Shown here one piece after another: positions 12,264 through 23,600 of a stretch of 64,000 bases of DNA (position 1 is its first letter; every line of letters starts with the position of its first letter). Source of the stretch: Castor canadensis (lineage: Eukaryota; Chordata; Mammalia; Rodentia; Castoridae). Location of the stretch: positions 76,201,501-76,265,500 of the forward strand of contig NC_133386.1 of assembly GCF_047511655.1 (NCBI RefSeq), written 5' to 3'. The notes beneath the pieces were generated by a model, which saw nothing but the letters and a program-made list of their open reading frames with translations, did not search any database and had not been told where the DNA came from. The translations under genes were made by a program, and so were the position numbers.

Positions 12264-12607
12264 AAAAATTGCATGCAGGCAAGCACTGTGGTGCCTGTAA
12301 TCCTAGCTACTTAAGAGGCAGAGATTGGGAGGATGGCTGTTTGGGGCCAGCCAGGACAAAAAGTTCATAAGACCTCCATGTCAGCCAATAAAAAGCTGGA
12401 CTTGGTGGTGTGTTTCTATCATCCAATTAGACAGAAAGCATAAATAGAAGGATAGTGGTCCAGTCTAGCCTGGGCGTAAATATAAAATTCTATCTCAAAA
12501 ATAGCCAATGGGCTGGTGGTGTGGCTAAAGTGGTAGGACACCTGCCTTGCAAGCACCAAGGCCCTGAGTTCAAACTACAGTACTACACTAAAAAAAAATT
12601 GCATGCA
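12264..12607 (+). repeat. Trimeric SINE (B1 + second B1-like unit + ID) with target-site duplication
   Basis: Units in order: B1-like ('gtgcctgtaatcctagctac'), a second 7SL-like unit ('agctggacttggtggtgtg' ... 'agtctagcctgggcg') and an ID-like unit ('gggctggtggtgtggc' ... 'gagttcaaactacag'), then poly(A). AAAAATTGCATGCA flanks the whole array at 12264-12277 and 12594-12607. It lies just past the NT5E 3' end. Confidence 0.92.
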
Positions 12608-12767
12608 TTTTTCTTTTCACTTTTGGAGTGGGAGGAGGGTAGGAGGATAGTAAAGGGTTTATGATCAAGAGAAATGAGACCAGTGAAAAATTGTCAAAAA
12701 GAGTTTTTCTTGGGTTACAGGTGTTTGATTGAAAGAGGAAACAACCAACAAAGAGCATATTTTCAAT

Positions 12768-12773
12768 TTTATT
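12768..12773 (-). terminator. NT5E: Distal polyadenylation signal AATAAA of NT5E
   Basis: AATAAA on the minus strand, followed by a T/G-rich stretch (TTTGTTGGTTG) about 20-35 nt downstream, as expected for a CstF-binding element. It sits ~1.72 kb after the stop codon. A trimeric SINE begins about 160 nt further on. Confidence 0.7.
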
Positions 12774-13077
12774 GTTTGTAATCCACAATTGCAAAGTGGT
12801 CCAAGGTTATTTCTCAATACCACTGAACAATACATATACATATATTTAGAAAAATTACAAAACTGTTCTTTAAAAAATTATACTAACAAGGTTTAGTTTA
12901 CTGGCCGAGCATAAAAAATACATCCCAAATATACCTTTCTGTAATTCATTTAACAATCTTATTTGTATTATAACTAATCTGCAGATTCACAGGGCTGGGG
13001 GAATTATTTTACTGCAACAACTTTCATAAAAGTGTTATGAAACTTAAAAGTGTATTTTGTATCGAGTACTTAATATT

Positions 13078-13085
13078 TGTAAACA
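13078..13085 (-). promoter_or_regulatory. miR-30-family 8-mer target site in NT5E 3'UTR
   Basis: The mRNA-sense sequence is TGTTTACA, a full 8-mer complement of the miR-30-5p seed with the 3' A. A second weaker 7-mer-A1 match (GTTTACA) lies at 14254-14260. Regulation of NT5E by miR-30 family members has been reported in human tumours; function here is inferred. Confidence 0.5.
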
Positions 13086-13502
13086 CTAGGAAACAAACAT
13101 TCCCTTTCCAAGCCTTTAGCTGCTGTTTGCTTGTGATTTTCAAGGTGAAGTTTCCCATTTCATGTTGAATTATTGATGTAGTGTCGAGCAGGTTCACCTC
13201 TCACTACTACCTTACATGAGTGTTTGCTTTGGGGCATAAATTATTTCATCAGTCTGAGTATTTTCTGGGCACTCCCTGGGAGCCCACCATTAGTCTGCAG
13301 GTGTTCTCAGATTTGGACTTGAAAATGATTTACAGCGATTGCTCTGATTTTGAGGCAGAATGACTTCAGACATCTTATGCATACTACGTTTTAAAATCAA
13401 CTCTGTCTTCTGGAACTCTGGATTTTCCATGATGCGTGTGGCATAACAAGAATAACAGTGTTGGCATCGTGAGGAGGGAGAAGTGCAGGTTTTGAGTTAC
13501 AG

Positions 13503-13508
13503 TTTATT
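13503..13508 (-). terminator. NT5E: Possible proximal polyadenylation signal
   Basis: A second AATAAA on the minus strand, within AAAATAAACTG, about 985 nt after the stop codon. Use would remove the miR-30-type site at 13078-13085. Only the hexamer is seen; no clear downstream element was judged. Confidence 0.3.
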
Positions 13509-13984
13509 TTAGAAGGTTCCCTTCTCATGGCACCTTCATTTTCGGAAGCAGGAAAGAGCATGGAAGCAGAGCCCAGGGAATTTCATAAAATTGACAATAG
13601 CCAATGGTATGTGCCAGGCTCCATGCTGCTACTCCTTAGCAAATATTTGCTTAACACATTTCAATGCCCTTTAGCTCTTGCTCTTCTGTAATGTAAACCA
13701 GTCCTGGTGTTTTCTCTTCCCTCCCCTGTGTCCCCTGCCCCTTGACTGCCTTTTGAACATGACCTTTTCCATTATCTGCTTCAGTTTGTTCCCTGACTCA
13801 TCAAAGGCACAAGGTGATGCAAGAGGGAATGGTGTCCTGTGTTTAAACTTGCTATTACAACAGGAGCCAAAAAGGAAAATGTATAGAGCAGAAATACAGC
13901 AGAAACTTGCCATCCATGATCTTGGGTTGTTGATAGTTCTGAAAAGAGGAGACCTTTCAGTATTGTTCTGAACAGCAACTTAAT

Positions 13985-14160
13985 ATAGTTGAAAGAGTGC
14001 TGGACTTGAGGTCAAAAGACCTAGATCCAGGTCTTGGATCTGAGCTATCTGGCCTTGAATAAGTTAACAGAACACCTGTCTTACAATCAAAGAAAACCAT
14101 AAGCATTAAATCAAACAAAGTGCCTAAAACCCTGTTGTAAATAATAAAGTTCTACGTAAA
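13985..14160 (+). repeat. MIR-like ancient SINE in the NT5E 3'UTR
   Basis: The pattern of 'gagtgctggacttgaggtc', then 'ggccttgaataagtt', then 'agtgcctaaaaccctg' matches the tRNA-derived head, core and tail order of a MIR element, diverged. It is antisense to the NT5E mRNA. Confidence 0.5.
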
Positions 14161-14491
14161 TGTAACTTGTTTGATGGATTAGAAATGAATATGTAGGAGA
14201 GGAATTATTTACATAGTTTAGGTTGTTAATAAAATTCTGCTAATCTCTGCATATGTAAACTAATCCACTTGGCTTTCTTCTCAAAAAGCCTTATTTAATT
14301 TTTCTGTACCTTCTCACTAAGTTGCAGGCCATGAGAAATGAGGTCAGTTTCTTCCTTGCACAAAGCTTTTTGCTTAGAGCATTTCTATGAGGATGGTGTG
14401 TCCTAAGTCACAAAGCCAGGTCCTAAAAGGCAGATTTGAATCTTACTGGGAAAAAATGCAGTTTCACATTAATGGTATGAAGAATTGTTGG

Positions 14492-14655
14492 CTATTGGTA
14501 TAAAACAAGGATCATTGCCAAAAATGAAAGAAATATTAAAGGAAAGCTTCCTTGGTAATGACTTCCTGCAGAAAACTTGATCCGACCTTCAACTGCTGGA
14601 TAAATTACTTTCATTTTTAAGATGTATTGAGAAACCACGCTGATATCTTGGTCAC
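14492..14655 (-). CDS. NT5E: NT5E exon 9, coding part (residues 522-574 and stop)
   Basis: 164 bp of coding sequence from acceptor TTTTTCCAG|GT to TAG at 14494-14492. It reads [21 protein letters not shown]... and ends ...ILVLYQ. Ser549 is the GPI-attachment residue by homology. The last ~25 residues form the hydrophobic propeptide removed during GPI transfer. The exon is too short and lacks an internal start in the right place to stand out as an ORF; I found it by matching the expected C-terminus. Confidence 0.96.
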
Positions 14656-17600
14656 CTGGAAAAATACATACATTATTTTAACTATAGAAAAAGTAATTAT
14701 CGGGCTGGTGGAGTGGCTTAAGTGGTACAACACCTGCCAAGCAAGTGTGAGGCCCTAAGTTTGAACCCCAGTACAGCCAAAAAAAAAAAAAAAGAACTTA
14801 AAAAAAGTAATTATCAATTAATAGTAAGAGAGGGAGGGGCACTAAACAATGTCTTTCTCTAAAGCCTTTTGTAATTATTAAAGGAAAGCACTGCTTTTAT
14901 AAGAATACTGGTAATGTTAAGTGCAGAGGATTTGATTGCTTTTTTATGGCCAGATGTAAAATGTGCCTGTTGTTTAGTATTGAGTAATTGGGAGGAGTAG
15001 AGTTAGTTTCAGTTCTAAGATGTCTCAAGACAGGTCATTGATACCATAGCCTTTGAACTACTCCAAAACCAAGAACATTGGGGACCTGGGTCATGTGCAA
15101 TTAGATGAGACATAAAAGACACTTCCTTTTGCTTACCTGCTCCAAATTATTTTCACGTAACTGATGAAGGGACAATGGAGGTTTCATTTCCAAAAGAGAG
15201 GAGAACTACAACAAACCCATAGAACCCAACAGAATTTTATTAAAAAAAAAATATTACTCCAAGGGCTGGCAGAGTGGCTCAAGTGGTAGAGCGTCTCTTT
15301 AGCAAGCGCCAAGGCCCTGAGTTCAAAATCCCAGTACCACACACACACACACACACACACACAAAGAGAAAGCAAAAAATATTATTCCACTGCTTAAAAA
15401 AAGAGCTCTTCAGTGGTTATCACCCTTGAGTGTACAATGGAATCACTGGAAGAGATTTAGTCCTAACTCAGTTCAATTAGAACCTCTTAATAGCTGGACC
15501 AACGCATTGGTATGTAATTTAAAATGCTCTTTCAGTAATTCTAATATATAGCCAGGGTTGAATACCCTAGGTCCAGGGTTTCCTTGGTCCTCTGCTGAAG
15601 CCACTTCTGGCCAACAGACATCACTGTGGGCTTGGCTGGTGCCCAGTCACCAGTCTCTCTATGTCGTGTGGGGCTTTAGAATGCTCTTCCATTTTCTATT
15701 ATGGGATGGACAGAAGTGACTATTCTTCCCAGGAAGGACTGCCTCTTTTGGCCTGGCTCTGCCCTCCACTGACTTTGGAATGAGCAGCTAAAATGGCAGG
15801 CCCACCATGGTATGGCTGAGGAGGAACCTGGTTGAGCTCCCGGGGATGTAGAGAAACTGTGCACATATCTTGTGAGCATGCTGCTGTCTGCCCTGGGAAG
15901 CCAAAGGGAAGTAGTGTTCTATGTTAGAGGACTTTGTGCACATGAGCTGGCTCTCAACTAGATTTCCGAAAGTGAGAAGTGGTGTATAATGAAACTCAGT
16001 GTTGTCAGAAATATCAACTGATGTCAGGTATGGTCGTTTCTATCATTTGTTCCATCAACCCACTGTGGGTAAGAATGACACTTACCCATCTGCTCCTACT
16101 ATTTACTATTTACAACAAACGCTTCTTCAAGAAAATTTAGATTATTTATCATGTTAGTTTTCTGTGTCCAATCTAAAGTTCCAGAGGTGTGATTTTTCTA
16201 TAAATGCAAAACTCATGTATATTTCACATTTGTATGTGTGTGTGTGTGTGTTTATGTGTGGTACTGGGGTTTGAACTCAGGGCCTTCCACTTGCTAGGAG
16301 GCAGATGGTCTACCATATTAGAGCCATGCCTATACCCTATATTTCACAACTTAAGTAGATGCCTAGATGTAGTTAAAAGAGTCGTAAATCATTTTTTATT
16401 AAAAACAGATCTGCCCTGGGGCTGGCTGGATGTGCCCGTGTGCTGGGGAGGGAAAGGGTATTACTAAATGATGTGTTTCTGTTTTCGAGCAAGCAAAGCA
16501 GGAGGGAGACAGCAACAGAGGGACAGGATGTGTTTTCTGGCTTTGTCCTCCTGGCACTACAAGTAGCTCCCCTTCTCCTCCTAGTTCTGTTCTTCCTGAG
16601 TACCTTTGGGAGAGGGAGAGAGAGACCCTGTGCTTACCAGAGTCGTGTTTTAGTAATTCCTTTTTTATCATCTGGAATCCATCTCCACCACTGGCCAAGT
16701 AGCTTGGGAGGATCACTTTATATACTTCATCCATTTTGAGAGGCTCGTAACTGGGCACTCGACACTTGGTGCAAAGAACATCTAATTGGACCACTCTGTC
16801 TCCAGGTTCTCGAGAAAGATCGTACACCACGTGGATTCCTGGAAAAGAAGTTAGTCTGTGTGTTTTTATTGGTTCCAAAGTGAGACTTCTGCTAGCTAAG
16901 AAAGGGATTTGGGTCAAGATTTGGAGTTGAGATTCTAGGCTTGGCTCTCTTTTAGTTTGAGCCTGGGTGAAATTTTAGCAAGGGAATGGAAGTGATGTTG
17001 TAGCCATCCCTTCTTGATTAGCTTTATCCTTGGGTCTCTTCAGTGGATGTGAGAACCAATGGAAGATAACCTTGCTGAGAATCAAAATGGGTGATGGTGA
17101 TTTTGCAGGGAGGAACCACATCTCTTTTTTTCCCCTTTAAACTCCTGAATTAATTGGTCCAGTAAATTGATTCAATAACTTTGTTAAAAAATAGACGAGG
17201 AGCACAGAATATGTGCTACAATTTTGAAAACTATAATGCAATAATTTGGGATTAGACTAATTTCACAAAGCATGCAAGTACCCAGCACTATACTAGAGCA
17301 TTGGAACACTGCTGTTTCCTCAACTTCCTCTTGGGAAAATGCTGGATATTGGGGCCATACCACAGGCAGCAGGCCAGGGGACCCCACTACAGCTACTGAG
17401 CCCCAACACCAGTATGTTCTGCACAGGGAGGGTTTGCCAAAGCACTAACACCCAGAAAGTGTGGCCATGACTGAAAGTCAAAAAGTGAGGCAAAAATATG
17501 GTTTCTGAGATAATTAATTTAAGGATTAATTCACTGGAGTGTGGAATTGTTGGACAAAGCCTTTCAGATGTCCTCAGCAATATGGGAAGCATTCATTTTC

Positions 17601-20600
17601 ATCTTGTCTTCCCCACAATCTGACCTATGCAGGTCAGGTTTTCCCACTGTACTCTGGGAGGTTAAGAACTCTCTCTGCTCACTAGAATCAGGTATTCCAG
17701 TGTGCTGCATCAGAGGCTCTCTCTCCTATCCTCAGTCAGCCTTATTCATGCCAGTGTTCTTTGAACCTTGGTATGGTTCCAGGCATTAACAAATACCACG
17801 GTACAGAAAGTTGTTTTTGTTTTTTTTTTAAACCCCTTAAATGCTTAAACAACTAAGATTTTAATAGAAAGACCTCAGTGCAGCTGACCCATGAGGGTCC
17901 ATCTGATGTACAAATCACATTTGACAAATATTGCTCATTACCAGGCACTTGGAGCTATGACCCCAACCTAATCTTGGTGGCTCTGGGAGTCCATAGGCAT
18001 TGAAAGAAAACACTGGTGTCCATGTGGGGGAAAACCCAAACAAGCCTGACCACAGAGGTCCTGGTTATCAGGAAGCTGAGCTGACCAGCAAGAAATATGA
18101 CATCACCTTGGCTAGCTGACCCCACAGGATAGGTGACTTACCGCCCACCTGCAGGAACTCTCCAGTGGACTGGCCATAGCGATGTACACTGTGTTCAAAA
18201 GCCTTTTTCAGGGTGGAGCCTTTTAGTTGGACCAGGTCAAATGTGCCTCCAAAGGGCAATACAGCAGCCAGATTCTCCCAGGTAATTGTGCCTGACGGTA
18301 GTCACAGATGAGGCAAGAAGGAAAACAGCTAGATTAAACATTTATCCTGAGATCAGTTCCTCCACAGGGAGGTGAGGGAGCTAAGGCAAACTTAGGGGAG
18401 GAATGGATTTCGAACCTGAGCCCTGCCCTCCACCACTAGGCAAAGGACAAGGGCTAACTAAAGATTATGGTTCAAAAGTCCACTATGCTCAGCCTCAAGT
18501 CTCCTGGCTCTGGGCTGGATCTCCATTAGGTGGTTATGCATTGCTCATTCCCCCAGACAGGCAGCCATCTGTTTCTGTTGTCTGACAATGAAATGAGCTT
18601 GAGGCCTTATTTTGATACTCACTGGGTTTGATAGGGTATCAGGGCTACAAAGTATGGCTGGATATCTGTCTAGTCGATTTGTTTTACTTTATGACAGAAT
18701 CTTGGTTATCTGTAAATATACTAAAATAACAATTTATCCAGTGATAGGTCTTTTCCACCACAGAAGATTGATGATTTTGCCTTTCTCTTTTCAAGTGTCA
18801 GAATGGACTATGTATAAATCAGCAGCAATTAATATTTGACTTTGCAAGTCAGAAATTTAGACCAAGATTGGGTTCTGCTAACCATAGCTACTCACCCATC
18901 TCTGTGTGAACACATAGAGAAGCAGATGCGTGTTCACTGGGCTAGACTTGAGTAGTTGCTAACCAAAACTTAAAGAACAGCATTTTGGTACATGGCTGAC
19001 AGCTGAGGCAGGGCATGCTAAGGCTGCATAGGGGCATAACCAAGGCAGGAGCTGCAGAGGGAGGCAGATCAGAGAGAACACGGGTGCTGAGGGAGCTGGG
19101 TCTGGGGAGCATACCATTGTTCTGCTCATCAATGGGCGACCGGATGCCACCTCCATTTAAAATGCACATGGACACATGGTTCCAGAACATATCGTCTGGG
19201 TGTCTAAGGTTGTTGTTAATCTACAATAGCACAAATGCACATTAGTCATTCTGGGTCTACTTCCTTGGGATCAGTTCTAGGAATCTGATTAGTGTTACGG
19301 AGGAAGCAAAACTGCTCTTCCTCTGCACCTGTGTTTCCAGAGATTTCCCAACTGTAATTAGTCAGAAGTAGTTTTATATGCTATTAGTCATAAGACAGTT
19401 ATTATCTATTTATTTTCTTAGGCTATATATCCTCTGTTAGTCAGAAGCAAAATTATGGTATTGTGACCAGTGCCCTGTCAAGACTCTTAGAGATAGGGAA
19501 CTTTCAGCCCCATCTCCTAAAACCTTTCCCCTCAAGTTACAGGGCCTTAGCAAACAAGACTCTTGAGCCTGGCTCTGGTGTCAAGATGTTTCTGGTGTGG
19601 ACTGGCCTGCGGGACTGCTCCCCTCAGGCTCTTCCAGGGCAGAAGTGCACTGGAGCCTGTTCAACACAAGATCTCATGCCAACCAGAACGCTCCAGACAA
19701 GGGCTCATTACGGGTGATCTGGCTTTGGCCAGGAAAGTTATGTCTTCAGATCATTTTACAGCAAGAAACATCCAAAATTCAGACAAACTTTTAACCAGCT
19801 TATTGGTTGAGATAATAATTATTATTGAGTCTTGATAACTTTTTGCCTGGAGTGACCTCAAACTGATCTCTGCCATCGAAGAAATGGAATTACAGGCATG
19901 AGCCACTGAACACAGAAAGTTTTAGTCTTGCTAACTTTTTGCCTGGAGTGGCCTCAAACGGCAATCCACCCGACCTCTGCCACCCAAGTAGTAGGATTGC
20001 AGGAGTGAGCCACCACACCCAGAAAGTTTTAGTTCTTATAGAGCAATAACGTGATGGTCACCCAATCCGGTTCAGCTACTTTGCTCATTCTCAGTGTAAA
20101 ACCAGCCAAGTTTTTGTCTGAGGACTTAATTTGTAAAAATCCCCAGTTCTGCCCCTTCAGTTTGTCCCTTGTTGCATGCATCTTCCTTCCTCTCTCCTCT
20201 TCCTTTCTTCCTCCCAAGGCACAGGCCCTCTGCTCCTGCAAACAACTTACCATAGCATCACAAATCAGGTTGCCCATGTTGCATTCTCTAAAGCGGCATG
20301 ATTGAGTGGTGCCATCCAGGTAGACGATTGTTTTTCCCAATTCCTGGGTAGAATAATTTTCTAATTTTATCCGCCATTGGTTAATATCTGCTTTTATGCT
20401 TGGATCTAGAAGGAAAAGAAAAAAGGAAGGATTGAAGGTGGGAGGGAAAGAGGAACCCTCTAGTTGAAGCAAATCTTACAATAGGTAAGTTCTGCAGAAG
20501 GAATCAAACATCATCTATAGAGCTTACCTGCTTGTGACTACTCAATTCTTTACCGTGTGTGTGTGTGTGTGTATATTTCAAGTTTTGTCTTTTTTTGATG

Positions 20601-23600
20601 GTAATGGGGTTTGAACTGAGCTCAGGGCCTCATACTTGCTAAGCAGGCATTCTACAACTTGAGCTGCTCCACCAGCCCTTTTTTGTGAAGGGGTTTTTCA
20701 AGCTAGAGTCTCATGAACTATTTGCCTAGGCTGGCTTGGAAGTATGATCTTCCTGATCTCTGCCTCCCAAGTGGCTAGGATTATAAGCATAAGCCACCAG
20801 CACCTGGCTGTACATTTTAGTTTTAACCATGAAATTTCCTTAGGAATATCTGCTTTGTTTCCTGGCAATAAGACCTCGAATGGACCTGAATGTGTGGATG
20901 TGTTGAACATCTTAGCATCAACTCACCACATCACAGGGTGGGCACCTGTCAGCCCATCTGGAATGGCATTGATGGTGATGTTAGGGGCTCTGAAAACTCC
21001 AGGGTAAGTAAAAAGGGTCTGCTGAGGAGTGTGTGGTCCTGGGTACACTCCCCTCTGGCTACTGAGAGGTCTGGGTCATAGCAATATGCTCTCCTGGGTG
21101 TGGTGATACCTCATTGCCTATCCTTCCTGAGCCAATCATGGTAAACAGAAAAGTACTAGAGACAAGCATAGGAGTGTGTTCATGCAGCCTATATGAAAAT
21201 GAGTAGTGTAAAAATGTATTTCCTTATCTGATAGATAAGCCGAGGTCCATAGCAACTGAGCACCTGGTCCTACACTGCCCAATTTGAGCCCCTTTGCTTC
21301 AGTAATCAGCTTTCCCCTGGACATAAGCTGGGAGTGGCTTTTGCATGTCAGGATCAAGCTTTCAAAAGGCAGAAGAAGCAACACACAGAGTCCAATATTG
21401 AGAGATTTGGAGAATCAAATGTGGATTTGAATATTGTGAGTTTTTAATTTCCCAATCTTATGAGGAAGGCTAAATTTTTCAAAAGTATTATAGAAAACAT
21501 TAAAAAAAAAGAAGGGAGGGGAGAGGAAAATCTAGCCACTTAACTTGTGAACTGATAGGCCCTCCTGCTTGAATTTCACTTACCTTCAGGAATGCTGCTG
21601 TTTAGAAGAATGGGATTTCCATGTGAAGTGATGACATTTCCTTTCTCATCAAACTCAACCTTCAGATAGCCCAGGTATTTGCCGAAGGCATAGGCTTGGA
21701 CCACAGGAACTTGCCGCCCATCATCAGAGGTGACTATGAATGGGTACTTCCCAGCAGGCACTTCTTTGGAAGGTGGAGTGCCTGAAATAAAAGAGCCAGA
21801 GCTCATCAAGTCAGCCCTTGATCATGGCCAGCTACAGGCCTGCAGGCTACTGGCCAGATGACGGGGAGGTTTAAATGAATGTTTCATCAGCTGTGGCTCT
21901 ACACAGCTGGTGTTTCAGAGCCCTGCCAGGTATTTGCCCGTTACCAAATGCCCTTTTGGCACGTGAATCCTTCCATTCTCAACTCAGTGGGCATTTACTA
22001 AGTTCTTAAGTCCAGGGCATTGTGCCGGTGCTGTGGGGCACACAGAGATGGAATACTGCTAAGATTATCCTACCTCCGTCCTCGCTCGGCCTCATCCTCC
22101 CCAACAGGTAGATTAGCCAAGTCACTTCTCTTCACTGTACTGCTATTTCCTTGCCTGTACGATGGGTGAAATAATTCCTATTTCACAGGGCTGCTGAGAC
22201 AACTGAACATCTAGGTTTCCTAGCATGATGCCTAGCAGGCATAGTAGGTGCACATTAAATGTATATTTATTTCTTACAAAGGCAGTCTCTGGAAACTCTG
22301 AAACACTATAATTGGGTTTTGTTGTTAAATTCTCTACCCTCCCTGGTGCCTTTTTCATACAGCCAGGTTTATCCTGGGGATGGACCAGCACCCATTACAT
22401 CCCCTTTCAGTCCTCACACCAGTCAGATTCTGCAGGCCTCTGTCTCAAAGTGGGCCTCAGTGAGAGCTTGGGAGCTGATCAACACCCAGAAGTCTCCCGC
22501 ACATATGCCTGCATGACGGAGTGTGGCTGCACAAAGCGCAGTACCTGTGAATAAGAAGATTGTCTCAGGCAAGGCCACAGGACATGAGAAAATGCTAGTT
22601 AAGTCACAAAGTGAGTTCAGGGTCGAGACAAAGGCACTATGTAAAGATAATTGCCCATTACTGCTTTTCTTTGTCTCCTTCTGTAATAAACTTTCCAAAG
22701 CAGATCTCCCCTGCTGCTCTTGTCTAAACAACCCCAGGTCTCTAACCCAGCACTGGCTCACCTATTAACACCTAACACATTCTTTGTAACCTGATGCCCT
22801 GGACTGCCCTTTAAGTATCCCATGAATTCATTGTTCAAGGCCCAGAATTTTGAGTGTGAGCTCATCTGGGACTGCCAGCGTAAAATAAACTCTGAGTTCT
22901 CCACTTCTCTGAGTGTCACTTGGTTTCTTGTCTGACAATATTTCCACAACATTTCTGGAGGCCCCAGTGAGATACCAACCATTCTGGCCCCTTGAGCCAC
23001 TGGCTAGTGGCTGGACTGCACCAGAGTAAGGAGGGACTCAGGTCTTCACTCAGTATTGCACCACCCTCCTACAGGGGCTCAGGGCTGGAGCTAAGTGACC
23101 TAACAACATGTCCAAAATTGCAGCAGTTATCCAGAAGCCAGAGGTAGCACCAACTGATTTTTATGAGAGACTCTGTGAGGCCTTCCAGGTGTACACCCCT
23201 TTGATCTGGAAGTGCCAGAAAACCAGCAAACAGTCAATACAGTATTTGTGGCCTAGTCACACACCAACATTTGCTGGAAACTTCAGAAACTTGAAGGTTT
23301 CACTGGAATGAATGCCACCCAGCTGTTAGAAGTGGCAAATAAAGTCTTTGTAAACTGGGAACATGAGGAAATTGAGAAACTGATAAAAGAATGAAAGCCA
23401 AGGTGTCCTTATTGGCTGCAGCACTGGGGAAGTTAGACCTGACCAAGCCATCAGCTCTGCCACGGAAGGGGAGACCCAGTGGAAGAACTCCACTGCAACG
23501 AGACCAACGTGCTAGTGCAAGGAGACTGGCCACTGGCAGAATGAATGCCCCCATTGCAAGGGACCAAAATTACTCCAGGAAAGAAGACAGGATGGCAACC

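Larger units (their letters stand above)
12750..14491 (-). other. NT5E: NT5E 3' untranslated region
   Basis: About 1.74 kb between the stop codon and the predicted cleavage region, close to the length I would expect for mammalian NT5E. It contains a MIR-like element (13985-14160, opposite strand), a miR-30-type 8-mer site (13085-13078 on the minus strand), and a possible internal polyadenylation hexamer at 13508-13503. The 3' boundary is inferred from the distal AATAAA, not from transcript data. Confidence 0.8.
14656..16637 (-). other. NT5E intron 8
   Basis: 1.98 kb with GT..AG ends. Contains three SINEs (separately listed); the rest (14816-15246, 15390-16225, 16340-16637) shows no recognised element. 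Confidence 0.9.

Noticed and set aside
16399..16917. 172-codon minus-strand frame
   Set aside because: This is NT5E exon 8 (16638-16838) read through both splice sites; the flanking codons are intronic.
20029..20472. 147-codon minus-strand frame
   Set aside because: NT5E exon 5 plus intronic extension on both sides, not a separate gene.
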